A stretch of DNA of 64,000 bases from Batillaria attramentaria (Eukaryota > Mollusca > Gastropoda > Batillariidae): contig JACVVK020000456.1 in the NCBI GenBank assembly GCA_018292915.2, positions 402,501 through 466,500 on the forward strand, read 5' to 3'. How positions within the stretch are numbered: position 1 is the stretch's first letter; each line of letters opens with the position of its first letter. Shown piece by piece: positions 1-17,056 of the stretch. The translations under genes were made by a program, and so were the position numbers. The notes below the pieces were generated by a model, which was given only the letters and a program-made list of their open reading frames with translations, made no database searches and was not told the DNA's origin.

Positions 1-369
1 AACATAAGTTGGCATAGCAAAGATGGAGTTAAGTACAGACGCTCCGCGTTTCCTGTACAGACTGCGTCGCACAAATTCGCCGCATCTCGCTGTCATTTTG
101 TCGTGCCGGGGTTTGATGGCCTCCACCATGTAATGATGATACGTGCGACTGTTTACACTGAAATCATTGACTGCGCGCTTATCACTGCCATAAATTTTGT
201 GACCGGGGTCAGCTTGTCATTGATGTCACGTGACCGTGAGAGACCGCTTCAAGTGCGATGCCTTTGTGTGACGTCATGACGCCTAGCTCAAGGTGATTTA
301 GAGAGAGAGAGAGAGGGGGGGGGGGAGAAGAGTGGGAGACGGGTCATTGATCGTCTCTCCATGATATCC

Positions 370-590
370 ATTTACTGTGGTCAGCTCGGACTGTCAAGCG
401 GTAGAGCACTGGACTTTCAATACTGCTGGTTGTGAGTTCGATTCCTGGCTGAGGCCATAATTATGATTATTTGTGCTGGTCTTTTCCCTTGTCGTCTTCA
501 AGTTGTCTTTGTTGTGATATCACTTATTTGTGGTGGGGGAAAATATGTTTCCCTCTGAAACACCCACCCACCCACCCATATACTCAATGG
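370..590 (+). repeat. diverged tRNA-headed SINE
   Basis: A tRNA-like head contains a gcggtagagcactggac A-box region and a B-box-like gagttcgattcctgg near 433-452. It is followed by the family tail (tttgtgctggtctttt ... gatatcac ... tgtggtgg). The same head and tail occur in better-preserved copies at 25922, 29317, 54714 and 55172. This copy is diverged and its ends are not sharp. Confidence 0.55.
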
Positions 591-795
591 ACCGCGTTAG
601 CCTAAAGTTGGTTTCTTGTTTTCTCTTGAATGTTATCCAGAACTTTTATCGTGTACTTAGCTAGTTATTTACGTGGTTGCTGGGTAGGTGGGTATGCAGA
701 TAAATGGGTAGTTAAGCAGGTAGTACTTGGAATGTAGTATGAGAGGGGAAAAAATAAACAAACAACAACAATAGTCATTATTCTCTAAATAATTC

Positions 796-983
796 TTAAC
801 GCGGTAGGAGGCAAACTCTCTCTTTTTTTTTTTCCTTTCCTTTTTATTTAAAAAAAAAATATAATACAGGTACAAAATTATAGACAAACTCGAAGAAACT
901 GTGATGTAAATCTGATGTCATAGTTAATTGTCACGGGTTTGTTATTTATTGCTTTTAGTTTTATTGCCTCCCCTCCTCCCCCC

Positions 984-1017
<34 letters not shown>

Positions 1018-1596
1018 TCTTTATCTGTGCTTTTGAATGCTACAGTAGTATTGCTATTGTGTGTTTTCGTTTCAGGAGTTGTCTGGTCGCGTCATGGAGG
1101 AGCGGGAGAGGTTATCCATAAGTTCCAAGTCAAGGGCTACGTCACGTAACACGTCAAGGACAGGATCACCGTCACAGCAGAGAAGTATGTGACGTCAGAA
1201 TAACGTACAGACTACGTCATTCGGTCACAATTACATGACTGTATTTAGATCGGAGAAATTATTCACATCATACACATTATAATTATTGACCACTACTTTT
1301 ATGCAAGCGGCCTCGTGGGGTAAGGGTATCTTGCGTTCTCGTCACGTCATCCATTGGGTTAAAGTTTCACGTGATCACTTGACAGGCGTCAAGATTTTGC
1401 ATGTGAAATTACGTCCGCCTGCTTTGACTTTAGGTTAGGTTAGGTTAGGTGCATTGTTATGGTCAAAAATTTGGCTTTTTTGTCAGATTTACATCACAGT
1501 TTCTTCGAGTTTGTCTATAATTTTGTACCTGTATTATTTTTTTTTAAATAAAAAGGAAAGGAAAAAAAAGAGAGAGTTTGCCTCCTACCGCGTTAA
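796..1596. mobile_element. TTAA-flanked inverted-repeat element, possible piggyBac-like
   Basis: The left arm (800 to about 915) and right arm (about 1486-1592) are near-identical reverse complements of about 115-120 bp, beginning CGCGGTAGGAGGCAAACTC. They differ mainly in homopolymer length. Both outer ends abut TTAA (796-799 and 1593-1596), the target duplication typical of piggyBac elements. The interior of about 570 bp has a C-run (980-1014), four TTAGG units near 1433-1451, and candidate exon A of the gene at 1076-3081. No transposase is visible. The alternative is two independent inverted insertions of a short repeat. Confidence 0.55.
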
Positions 1597-3081
1597 ATTG
1601 CTAGCACTTATGTTCCACTAACATTTCCCGGGGGTGACGATTGCTGATCACAAACACCTCCAGCCAGCGATCGATCATTTCGTGGTCAGTGAAGCGAAAA
1701 CGGGTCTGGTTCACTTCTTTTGGACCTAAACGCACTTGAAATATCGACCTTCGATAGTTCACTCCTTTTATCGAGACGACCAGTCATGCGTGGCTAAACC
1801 TCTTGCAGCTGCGCGCATTTTATTGGTTCCGTGTGACTGCCCATGGTTAGTTTGCCCAAAGTGGTCTGGCTTCTACCCGCTGTCATCTTATCCGGAATTC
1901 TGAAGTTTTGGTAGTAACAAAGCCTCTTTGGTAGCAAGTCCTGACGAAGGCGGTAAAAGCCGAAATTTCGACTGTCTGCTGGTATATGCTGCTTTCATCC
2001 ACTTGTCTGAAGCTCGTTCCTCTGTCTACGTCGTTTTTAGACTAATCTGAATTTAAGTTGTGGCCCATAACTCCTAAACGCCCATGCGAAGATCGGAGTT
2101 TGTCTTGAAATCTTCAGATCACTAGGAGCCACTTCAAGCCACTATTATGCAATCTGCAGCGGTCTCGGGCCTAGCGGGGAAGACCCACACCTTGTGCAAT
2201 AGTGGCTTGAAGTGGCTCCTGTTGGAGTGCAGTTGCCTGTTCTTTTTAACTTGTCTAATCATATAGTGGGCAGGGGGGTGGTAGGGCTCTTAGGAGATAA
2301 AGCCTTTTCCGGTCAAAGTCGTCCCTATACTCAGAAACCAGTTATCCGGATAGCCGGACGAAACTGGCTTTTACACTGTGGTGCATCTGTGTTATATCTT
2401 CCGGAACAGAGGACAGTCGTGCAGGCTGAATGCACGAGTACACATGCACGTGCGCAAAGGCTTTTTGTCCGTGAGGTTTTAGTGATATGATATACCCCGC
2501 GAATCATGGAGATTTTCACCTTGAAGGCTATCACAAATGCAAGAGAAACTTTCGAGGACAGCGCAGATCTAAGAGAAATTGGATTTAGCGAATACGTATC
2601 TAAGTTAAAATGAATGGTGTAGGAGATGCAAGCAACTGAGCCGAATAGAAACGACAAAATCAACAACAAACCAGCAACAGAACCAGCAACAAAATTAGAA
2701 TAACATTAACAACAACAACGTCGACAGCAGTAGCATCAACACTAACTTCTACAGTCACACCAGTAATAACACCTTCATGACAAACTCTCTTTCAGACAGC
2801 TGTGACTAGGAATGCAAAATGGATCCTTAATACTATCTGATTTTGTTATCCGGCGAAAGCTGGAGAAGGCTCAAAAGTAGCTCTGTATATTAGCAGTGGT
2901 GTATTCGCGCGTGTGTGACTAATTTCTTGCGTGACTTGTTCCAGGGCACGTGACATTCAACACGATAGCGGCCGTCACGCCACGCTCCGACATGACACAA
3001 GTCACGGAGGTCACAGACTCTTCTTTGGACGATGCCGGCCACGGCAAAGCGGTCACCAACGGCTCTGTGCACAACAGTTAG
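1076..3081 (+). CDS. 3' end (two exons) of an unrecognised spliced gene
   Basis: Two exons join in phase. Exon A (1076-1189) follows a pyrimidine-rich acceptor (gtttcag). It is open for 38 codons, rich in Ser, Arg and Thr (ELSGRVMEERERLSISS...), and ends at a gtatgt donor in phase 1. Exon B (2945-3081) follows ttgttccag, enters in phase 1 and restores an Arg codon. It encodes RHVTFNTIAAVTPRSDMTQ... and stops at TAG (3079-3081) after VHNS. The hydrophilic, phosphorylatable tail resembles the cytoplasmic C-terminus of a channel, transporter or receptor, but no domain is visible and upstream exons lie outside the window or are not recognised. Exon A sits between long inverted repeats (see repeat at 796-1596), so it could instead be transposon sequence. 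Exon B alone is more secure than the join. Confidence 0.45.
2124..2220. repeat. hairpin-forming inverted repeat
   Basis: The arms at 2124-2152 and 2192-2220 are reverse complements (aggagccacttcaagccac...), separated by about 39 nt. The loop sequence gcaatctgcagcggtctcgg recurs in reverse complement near 26799-26820, so this belongs to a dispersed family. Confidence 0.6.
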
Positions 3082-7600
<4,519 letters not shown>

Positions 7601-7609
7601 ATCTAAGGT

Positions 7610-8366
7610 CTATGCCGAGTGCGAGAAGACCGGCGACACGACAGAGAGAGACAGAGACAGACAGGCAGACAGAGACCAACATACAGACAGAGAGAGATAA
7701 ATGAAGCAAATGGCTACATTTGCAAGAACAAGCATTTGCTGAGCTTGCTTCAATATATCAGATACTGCAAAGGTAAGATATTGATAATATCATATGAGAT
7801 TTAAAAAACAACAACAACAACAACAACAAAAACAGATAAGACCTAAAACATAACATGGGATAATAGTGGATAATATGAAAGAAAAGAATAAAATAAATAA
7901 TTTATAATAAATGAAATACGAAAAACATAGAAGATAAAATGAGTTTTAATTAATACAAGGTAAAAATTAATCAGATGAGATGGAAAAAAAAACAGGGAAA
8001 AAAATTATTCAAGATCCATGAGATGATAATTAGATACAACAAACTGAGGGTCAAAGAGGGCCAAAACAGTTAATTACGAAAATTTGAATAATCAACATAC
8101 CATTATTTTCTTCACAGTAATATTCTCCAGCTTTGTAGCCCGCATAAGCAGCAAGAATTTTAGTTGCTGCTGCCGCGCCTGCTGCTCCAACCGACTGTAA
8201 CGTGGACACGACACCAACACCGTGGCCAGTGGACCATGCAAAACCCATCATCTGGGCTGCCGTCGACCCTGCCGCTATTCCACCAGCGCCGAAGCCCAAG
8301 AACGGTGCGCCGAGGGTTACAGCCGCGACACCCGCGGCTCCTCCAATGATGGCGCAGAGATACCCT

Positions 8367-8429
<63 letters not shown>

Positions 8430-8453
8430 CACATACAGGAGGCAAAAGATCAA

Positions 8454-8523
<70 letters not shown>

Positions 8524-8917
8524 CAGTAACATACATCATTACATGCCTTTCTATATGCTGGTGTTCAGTGACCCATCTGTTTTCATCCTGCCTGAACACC
8601 ATTGAACTGTTCTCAGCATGTACGTGTCGTTGTGCCAAGGCCCTGCTCTTATGTCTTTGTATATATATATATATATTTTTGTATAATCATATTTCTTCCT
8701 TTCCATTTGTTTTTTTTTTTTTTTTAGCTTTAGGCGCTTAGAACTATCATTCATCAATAGCTTACAGCGCTATTCAAGTATTGTCATTATTATTTTTATC
8801 ATCCCCAGCTTATAAAAGCTATGAGAAATCAGTCCTGTAAACTTCATGAACATTTCACACAATCATACCTTCAGTTACTACAGGAGCAGTAAGCAGAAGC
8901 AGAGCCAACACCGAGGC
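7610..8917 (-). CDS. IFI27/ISG12-like small membrane protein (partial)
   Basis: Exon 8869-8917 encodes a hydrophobic segment (ASVLALLLLTAPVVTE), probably the end of a signal peptide, and its gtatg donor is in phase 1. Exon 8101-8364 joins in phase and encodes the Gly/Ala-rich family core: IIGGAAGVAA..., GFGAGGIAAGSTAAQMM and VVSTLQSVGAAGAAA. These match the ISG12/IFI6 repeats in order. The core ends at an AATG|gtatgt donor. A possible terminal exon (7610-7764, stop TAG) fits that phase and adds a hydrophobic stretch, but it runs into low-complexity sequence and is weak. The start codon lies in an upstream exon that I cannot place. In vertebrates the family is interferon-induced, acts at mitochondria or nuclear membranes and modulates apoptosis; molluscs carry expanded copies. 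The family call is strong and the function is inferred. Confidence 0.8.
8370..8520. repeat. (CA)n microsatellites directly upstream of the IFI27-like core exon
   Basis: Two (CA)n runs (about 8370-8424 and 8455-8520) lie within the intron. The acceptor of the core exon (ag at 8365-8366) directly abuts the first run, so the usual polypyrimidine tract is replaced by (TG)n on the coding strand. Confidence 0.8.
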
Positions 8918-8999
8918 CTGCAAGTACCCATACAAGAAAAGACGCGTTTTGAATCAGAACACGATTTTCATTTCAAAGGAACATCTATCACAACAGCTG

Positions 9000-9224
9000 A
9001 CAACAACCGATAACAACAATACTAACTAAAGTAAAAAATAAAATGAAGAATAATAATCGGTGTACAATTGTGAGTGAGTGTGAGTGAGTGATAGGCGCAT
9101 TGAGTTTTATTTAAAGAAATGCGCCCTACAAATACCATTTATTATTGTTTATTATTCATTATAAGTCTAATCGTTGTCAAAACTACTACTATTAATAATA
9201 ATCGACAATGATAATAATCAAAAA

Positions 9225-9286
<62 letters not shown>

Positions 9287-9447
9287 AGTGTCCCAGACAC
9301 TCATGGGCTATGTCCATTCTGGTTGCATCGTAACTTTCGGTTTCATGTCCGCGGTTCTGAGAAAACAAAACATTTTCGGTGAGTCTACCTTTAGACCGGG
9401 TAGTTTCGGTTCGCACAGCACACAAACACACTGATAAATACCATTCT

Positions 9448-9495
<48 letters not shown>

Positions 9496-10156
9496 GTCTT
9501 CAGTCGACGAGCACTCAAGCAGTGCATGAACTATTGTTAGGATTGGTATGTAGGTCGTAATTAAAGGATAAGTTTCAGCTGTCGCTGTGTGGCGTCCGGT
9601 TGGAAAGGAGGGAGGGGGAGGGGGGGATGGCTGTTTTCAAGTTCAGGTTTAACGTTTTCTGTCCACAACGAGCGTGATTTCAAAGGTGTCTGGGACTTAA
9701 ACGTTCCGTACAAATTTTGAGTTTGTCGGGATCCGAACCGGCCACGGACCTTCCGCTCCCGCAGACGGGCCAAACTATTCTCAGCTACAGAACGAAGACA
9801 TTTTTTTCTTACGGCTTGTCTAATCAGTGGTAGAGATATGATCAAACGACGTGACTCACACGTGCGATCATGTTGATGGGAGCACAAGAAGCTTTGCAGG
9901 TACAATCGTTGGTACTGCCGGACTGGTTTGTCGATTTGGATGTCGTCCTTTCCGAACACACTTTGCGGATGTTCTACTCAATGAGACGGGACACGTCGCC
10001 GGTTGTCTTCTACAGACATTAAAAATACCCGGATGTGTTGACGTGGCAGTCTTGGCACACAACCTACTTTCGGTTGACTTTCGGGGCATGTGGTGGTGAA
10101 CTGATTGTTGCGCAGTCATGACAAACAAACAAATAAACAGATTCACGGCTTGGCTT

Positions 10157-10205
<49 letters not shown>

Positions 10206-10257
10206 CGGTGTGTGTGTGAGTGTTGGTGCGTGCGTGCGTGCGTGCATGCGTGCGTAC

Positions 10258-10288
<31 letters not shown>

Positions 10289-10326
10289 TGTCAGTGTTGG
10301 TGCGTGCGTGCGTGCATGCGTGCGTA

Positions 10327-10372
<46 letters not shown>

Positions 10373-11200
10373 GAGGAGGCTCGAAGTGGGGGTGGGGGGC
10401 GCGCGGGGGGGGGGGAGGGGGAGGAGGTCAGTTCAGAACCCATATCTAATGAACTCTGTGCTGACTACAGACTCCTGAATCAGAATTTGAGAATCAAAAT
10501 CAGACATTACTTTGCCCTCTTTTGCTGTGTGTCTGACTAGCAGTGAATGCCAACAACAACACACGTCTGTCAGTATGCCAGTTTTGAAAGTAGATCTAGC
10601 TAGGCTATTATCGATTTCTGACGCCGCCTTCCCTCAAGCTTGAAGCTGCTCAGTAAGGTGAAGCACGTTTTCTAAGATGTTTTCAGTGTTACGAAGTTTA
10701 GACAGATTAAACTGTAGGGAAACAAATCGTGTAGTTCCAGAGTATTTATATGTGTTGGCAGCGTAATACACGACTGATTGAAACAAGTCCGATGTCGTCT
10801 TAAAGGCCCTATATTCGTACTGGGCGCTCAGGGGAAAACTGCCGCTTACGAAGGTTTCAGGCTATTTGCCAAGTAGAAGGAGGTTTCATTTGACCATCGC
10901 GACCGTTTCTGTGACTTTGCGGCTTTTAATATTTGAGAAATACGACTTTCTTTGAGCCTACCCTCCTTTTCTTACCGGCTGTCCGGCAACACGAGTCTAA
11001 AAATTGCCACCAACCAGCGCCTCAAGCTGCTGGCCGAGACTGCAAGCTATGACGTCACAGTCAGTGCAAGTATAAACGTATTGCTCCCGAAAAAGTGAAA
11101 GCGAAAATACGAGGTGTGATTCCTAAGACAACCCGACAACCCACTCCCGTAAAAACAAAATTCACGAGTTCATCGAAGAAGCGGCGCTGACATACGCAAG
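9000..11200. other. gene-free interval with microsatellites
   Basis: (AT)n at 9228-9283, (CA)n at 9452-9494 and a mixed (TG)n/(CG)n/(TGCG)n tract at 10161-10365. The reading frame at 9561-9959 (- strand) has no domain or splice support. No RNA gene is seen. Confidence 0.5.
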
Positions 11201-11209
11201 AGCGCGAGT

Positions 11210-11337
11210 ATGCAGTCTAAAGTTTCCCACGGTGGCAGACTGAAGCTGAGGCCGGGACTGATTGATACGCGCTTGGCCTCTCACGTCGGGACCAAAGGCT
11301 CACGGACGTTTGACATTCACTCCATGCTGATGAATAC
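11210..11337 (+). CDS. candidate first exon
   Basis: An ATG at 11210 opens a 42-codon frame (MQSKVSHGGRLKLRPG..., then FDIHSMLMN) that runs to a consensus donor (AC|gtaagt at 11338) in phase 2. The amino-acid composition looks coding. I cannot join it in frame to the later exons at 12802-15755, so it may be an alternative first exon, a noncoding leader or part of another gene. Nearby exon-like segments (12030-12130, 12432-12507) have good splice borders but no consistent frame. Confidence 0.35.
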
Positions 11338-11763
11338 GTAAGTAATCACTGTAGTATACCTGTTAGTGTGACTAGATAACCTGACTTTTGTGTCTGAAGA
11401 AAGTTTCGTGCCGACTAAGTATCCGAAACAGCAGTGTTATGGCGGACAGTGGTTTCGCACCGAGTCACCCCGGCCATACAGTGGTTTGTGTGGCAAGACA
11501 AGAATAAGTGTACTGGCAGAAACAGTGCAACTTGATATGAAACAGAAGCAAGTGTGTAACACCGAGTAATACTGTTCCAATGGTTTTCTCATTTAGGGAG
11601 AATGAAAAGGGAACATAATTATGAGATAAGAAGTATTTTTCACACAGTGTGTTACTGATAATTGAACCACCAAGTCACTAGTGACAGGCCCTAGCCAGTG
11701 GCATCTGCTTTTTTTTTTATTCTGGTAATGTCATGCCCATCATTTTAAAAATTATTTTTCTTT

Positions 11764-11825
<62 letters not shown>

Positions 11826-12801
11826 TTTAATTCCACCAAGCTTGTATACCAATTAATGTACAGATGGAAATTAAATGTCATAGTATAAATTGGCTGTTTT
11901 ATTATTGCTTTTCATGTTTTCTTCTTGTTGTTTTCTTCTTGTTGTTTTTTTGTTGTTGTTTTTTGTTGTTGTTGTTTTTTGTAAATGATGATTTATTCAG
12001 TATTGATAGGTGGGGGGATGTTTATAGTTCCAGTTTGGACGGATCCACCTGAAGTGGCAGGAACTTCTGGTTCCACAGCTAGACACAGCACATCAACCCT
12101 AGCTGCAGCTGGAACCATCTTTGCAAGGGTAGGTGTTTACTCCTGCAATTTCAGAAATCTCAGCAAATTCTGACAGGTACGTGTACTTCATCAGATACTG
12201 TGAAGTTGTATTTATCATGACGCACTATAATAGTGACACTGGTAGTGGTGACTACTTGCGTGCTGCAGTAATCTTTTATACTGTTTTTTTTATTGTTTTT
12301 TTTTTATTGTAGAGTTATGCATGCTTATGCTTTGTAGCCACATGTATTATTCCAAGAAATCCTCTCAGACAACAGTGAACACATGTATGATCATGTTTGT
12401 TGCAATAAGTTGTCTCTTTCCCTTTTGACAGTGCCACTGCCAGTGGTGGTAGTCAGATGTCTGGCGTGGAACCAACAGAGTGAGGAAGAAATGCCAGTGG
12501 CATCAATGTAAGTGAAGGGCTGTGTTCTGAATTTCTTGTCTAATCTTACTGTACATGTTAGTTTTATGAGGTTGGTTTACTTTGGTTGGGAACTAGTGCA
12601 GGTTTTGAGCCACTGTCAGTTGCTGACAGAACTCTCTCAGCTGTGATAAGCTCAGTGAGGCAAGATGTGCTTGTGTTAGTGCACTGTAGTGTACCAAGTC
12701 TCTTAGTTGCCTGATGATAATCACCTTTGTGCTTGCAGTCACACTCACAAGCAGACAGCAAGAAATCAGCCAACTTTGGGTAAAAAAGAGGGCAAGTCAA
12801 C

Positions 12802-12896
12802 ATGTCACAAGTAAGTGATATCTTCTATGGTGTTTCTTTGGATTAGGGTTTCTAAGGTTTTCAGTGTAATTGTATTCTCATCACGTCACATAATCA

Positions 12897-12961
<65 letters not shown>

Positions 12962-15755
12962 GTTTTTAAATTTCATTCAAGTGTGTGTTTGTGGGAGGTT
13001 GGCCTTACCACCACAACAGTGACACAAACATTTAGTGATTCACAGAAAAAGAAAACAAAAACAACAGCCTCACCTACCCTACATTTTTTTTTTTTTTTGT
13101 TTCATTTTACTTCAACTGATCATGTTTACTGTGAGATGTGTTCATGCAGGTACTTGTACACTGACGTCTGTAAGTTGAAGCAATACATGTTTGTGTGTGG
13201 TTCTTTACAGAAGGTAGATACTGCCTCCAGAGCCTGTGACTACCAAGTCTGGGAGGACAGCAAGGAAGAATCTCCTGTCAAGATTCATTCATGGACCCAT
13301 TTGAGTGAGCAAGATGCTGGTGCATATTTTTGTTTATGTTAATAAGCAGGACCAAAGAAAGAGGTCTGTTAGAATGAAGTCATATATATATATGTGAATC
13401 ATAACTGAAGGAGAGTTACATTACTGTGTGTGTGCATTCTTGTACATGCATTTTCTACACAGACGAAGCATGTAATTTGTAAAGATTGTCAAAATATCAC
13501 TTTGGGGTTATCCCTTTTGTGGAACATTCAGATTTTCTTTCCAGGTGCAAGTCAAAAAATGAAAAGAAAACAACAGCATATAGTAGTCATTGTGATAGTT
13601 GACTGAGGGGGATGGGGGCGGGGGGGGGGGGGGGGGGTCAGTTTGTGTACCCAGTGACCTCCTTGCTGGTCTAGCTCAAAACAGTTACGAGCGACTTAGC
13701 CCAAGTTTCACTAATTAAGAGATCATTGTTTTTTTCACTCACTATGCCCATTGTGTGTAGGTTCTTTACTGGCAGTTTTTTCAGTTTCAGTTGATGAATG
13801 CCTTCTTTTATCATAGGCATTCCACTTAGGTGACAGTAGAAGAAAGGAGGAGGAAGAAGATCCATGTGATGTTGATGATCCTGACTATGAGCCTTACTTC
13901 CACTTGACAGCTATACTGTAAGTTGTTATTCAGTTCTTGAATCATTATAATGAATGATAAAGCAAATAATGAAGTAATGAGTTTGCTTATTATAAAATAC
14001 AACCATACCATCCCCTGTCACCAACAACTTGCATTAAATTTTTAATAACTAATAACTTGCACAAAACCTTTTCTTTCTACTGTAAATGGTAAATTGGTGT
14101 TTTGTCATCAAGTTATATGAAACATAAGCTTGAAAAGTGTTGAGGAGGAAGATGAATTACCCTTGTTCACGTGTGCTCTCAGTTGCATGTAGACTACTCG
14201 ACACCATTTAATTAGACACCAGAACTGGGAACTAGCTTGTTGATTTTTTAGATGGAGCTCCCTTGCCTTTTAGTTTTACTTCATGTGCTACATGTACTGA
14301 CCTGTCTTCAGATGACTTTTTTATCATTGTTACTAGTATTATTTTTAGTTTATAGCACTGTGGATATTCAGCAGATGAGAGTCTTGCTTGAATGATTTTA
14401 TTTACTGTCAGGAAATGACTACTGTACGCTGGGGCTGTGGGCACGGACGCTAAGTCTAAAGTTCCCTGGACTCTGTGTTTTCCATGGGATCCAGCGCACC
14501 TATCTGGAATCTACCATAGGTGGCTACTGGGCTGACCACCAGCATAGTGTACTGAACTCTTTCCCGGGACAATCACCTATCATTCTTGGTAAAGGCTTCA
14601 GCGTGTGTGTGTGTGTATGTGTGTGTGATTTCATCAATGCTCACTATAAGAGTAAATATTGGCATCAGACATTTTCATCTGGTTTTGTTTTTAATTTCTG
14701 GAATGTGCATTTTCATCCACCTTGTATGAGACAGTACTGGAACAGTACGCTGGACTATGCTTTTAATTTTATGAAAATCATAGGCATGTGTTTGAGTGGG
14801 TATCACCTGTTTTCTCTTTGCTGCAAGTCACAAGAGAAGAAAGGGGGTGGATTCAGGGGTGGGGGTGGTGGTAGGGGATAGAAAATAGCCTACTATACAC
14901 ATGTACAAAAGCCAGTGCATTATCCATTCATTTTTGAACAGGCGCACGGCTGCACTGGAGGTGTTTCATCAGCACACACTGATGTATTGTGCAAATGGGT
15001 GTATCGTGTGTGAAACCTGCTAACTGCTCTGGACCACAACATCCACAGTGATGGGGGCATATGGACCAACAGGAAAGGGGAGCCAGTATAAGTAGCGTTG
15101 CACATAGACATGGATGGCACTCTTCCACCTCAGGGCAGATTTCTGCCCAATAATTTTGGGGAAATCACCCCCCCCCCCCCCCCAAAAAAAAAAAAAAAAA
15201 AAAAAAATTGACATGTGAGGTGAGGTTGGATGATATTGACAGTTCAGGACCCTCCCCCATATTTCTGGAGCATGTTGTTAACATGTCGTCGTTGACCCCC
15301 CCCCCCCCCTTTTTTTTTTATTAACATTTTCATCAGTTTCACCCCAGCAATGATGTATACGTGTGTCCATTGAAACTGGCATAGCTGTTGTTTTGTCACA
15401 AAGTTCACGTTTCAGTGACACTGATAGATATCGAGCTTTATATTAGCACATACAGCTAGAGTATCTAACTGAATTTCTTCATGATAGCACTAGCAGTTGA
15501 CAAGAAATGATTCCTATGGTTTTTCAGATACCACAGATGCTTCAGCAAGAAGACAGGGAGATGGTCTTCCCAGAGAAGGAGAGGAAGATGTACCCACACA
15601 TTCGGGACCGTGAACTTTCAGCTGTGAAAATGAGGCTAGCTGACAGACAGGGCATGTGGCAAAGCCTCAGACCTTTGGAGGATTTCAACTACGCTGGCGC
15701 ATGTAGAATATCCACCATCAAAACAACTTGTTCAGTCCGAAATATCACGCTTTGA
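12802..15755 (+). CDS. unrecognised six-exon gene (model, 170 aa)
   Basis: The exons proposed are 12802-12810 (ATG, MSQ), 13211-13304, 13830-13917, 14942-14998, 15049-15085 and 15528-15755 (stop TGA). All borders are GT-AG, phases match throughout and the sum is 513 nt. The middle carries an acidic stretch (KEEEEDPCDVDDPDYEPYF). The C-terminal exon is charged (QMLQQEDREMVFPEKERKMY ... RDRELSAVKMRLADRQGMW). No signal peptide, membrane segment or known domain is visible. Two points are weak: the intron 14999-15048 would be only 50 nt, and the ATG lies 9 nt before a donor. The acidic exon and the last exon are the most secure parts. Function unknown. Confidence 0.4.
15166..15206. repeat. homopolymer junction C(n)A(n)
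   Basis: A run of Cs is followed directly by a run of As; a similar C(n)T(n) junction occurs at 15297-15319. Both are introns of the gene modelled at 12802-15755. Confidence 0.7.
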
Positions 15756-17056
15756 GAAATGAATTTGTGCATTCTGCTTTTGCTCATTTTCAAAGCCTTA
15801 CAGTTGTGCATAGTTGTGCTGTACATCAGTACTGTCATCATACAGCTGTGCTACTTCCTAAAATCTACTTCTGTGCTTGTGCATGACTTATACATATTGT
15901 AATTACTTTGCTGTCATTCTAACAACTATGTATTGTACTCTGACATTGAAATTGTAACTGTTGCATCCAGACAAAAAGAGGAAATCGAGTGAATAATAAT
16001 GGCCATCCTGAACAACTAAACATTGAATTGGTGTGTGGTGTATGTATGAGTTGCGTGAGAAAGACCGATGGCGTGTAGGTGAGCCAAACAACACCGACAG
16101 CGAAGAAGGGAGAAGTTTACAATATTATGGAAAACTGCTTTTTTATGTGGCCATTTTTGTCAATTTCAATACATGTACTTCTTTCTCATGCCCTTCCTGT
16201 GGGTTCACCTCACTTTGACAGTTGAGTTCTTTTTGTTTGTTTGTTGTTTTTGTCTAGTTACAGAAGGCGTATTTTGGTGGTGTGTTGAAAGCAATCAGTG
16301 TAGATCAGATCACAACAATTCTTAGCACTCAATGCTTGTAAAGCATCCAGAGCTGCTGTAGAAGGGAGGCTTTTTGTAAAAACCCTCTGTTACTGTATTA
16401 ATTTTATTATTATTACTATGTAATACTACCTTTTGACTCAGTTCAATACATCTCTCGCTGTATCACAAACACGAATGCACAAGAATAGCTTCAGCCAAGG
16501 TGTATTGTGAACATGTACCACACATGCATTGCTTCTGTCCATTTTCTGCAGTTCCAGTGCATCTACAACTCAAAATTGTTTGTTTTTGCTTCTAAAAAAA
16601 TACATAATCAAATAACCAAAGTCATACACATCTTTTTTTCTTCGCAAGTCTGAGGAACTCAAAAGACAAAAAGGGGTATTTTCTCACTTTTAGTGTTACA
16701 TAAATAAAAAACGTATACACATGAAAGAAAAGTGTTCGCTCTTTTTGTCCATTATTCTTCTGGTCCACTTTTACAAGAACACAAGGCTTTTGATATAAAG
16801 TTCATCTACATACATTGCTCATGATTGATGCAGAAAGTCTACAGTCAGCACTCTCCTTTTAGCTTCTTGAAGACAGAGGGAGAGAGAAAAACAAACCACG
16901 ACAATACCACCCATGTGGTCAGCATTTACTACATTTCTATGAACATGAGTGATTATTAGTGCTACCAACATGGTGCTCCATTACTAAGGTGTGTATATCA
17001 CTATATGCAGCATGTAAGCTGCATGGAAATGGCAGAAACAAGCAACATCAGTGAAG

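Noticed and set aside
1430..1452. TTAGG repeats as a telomere
   Set aside because: Only four units, internal, and molluscan telomeres are normally TTAGGG.
9561..9959. 132-codon frame on the - strand
   Set aside because: No recognisable motif and no splice support; length is within chance for this composition.
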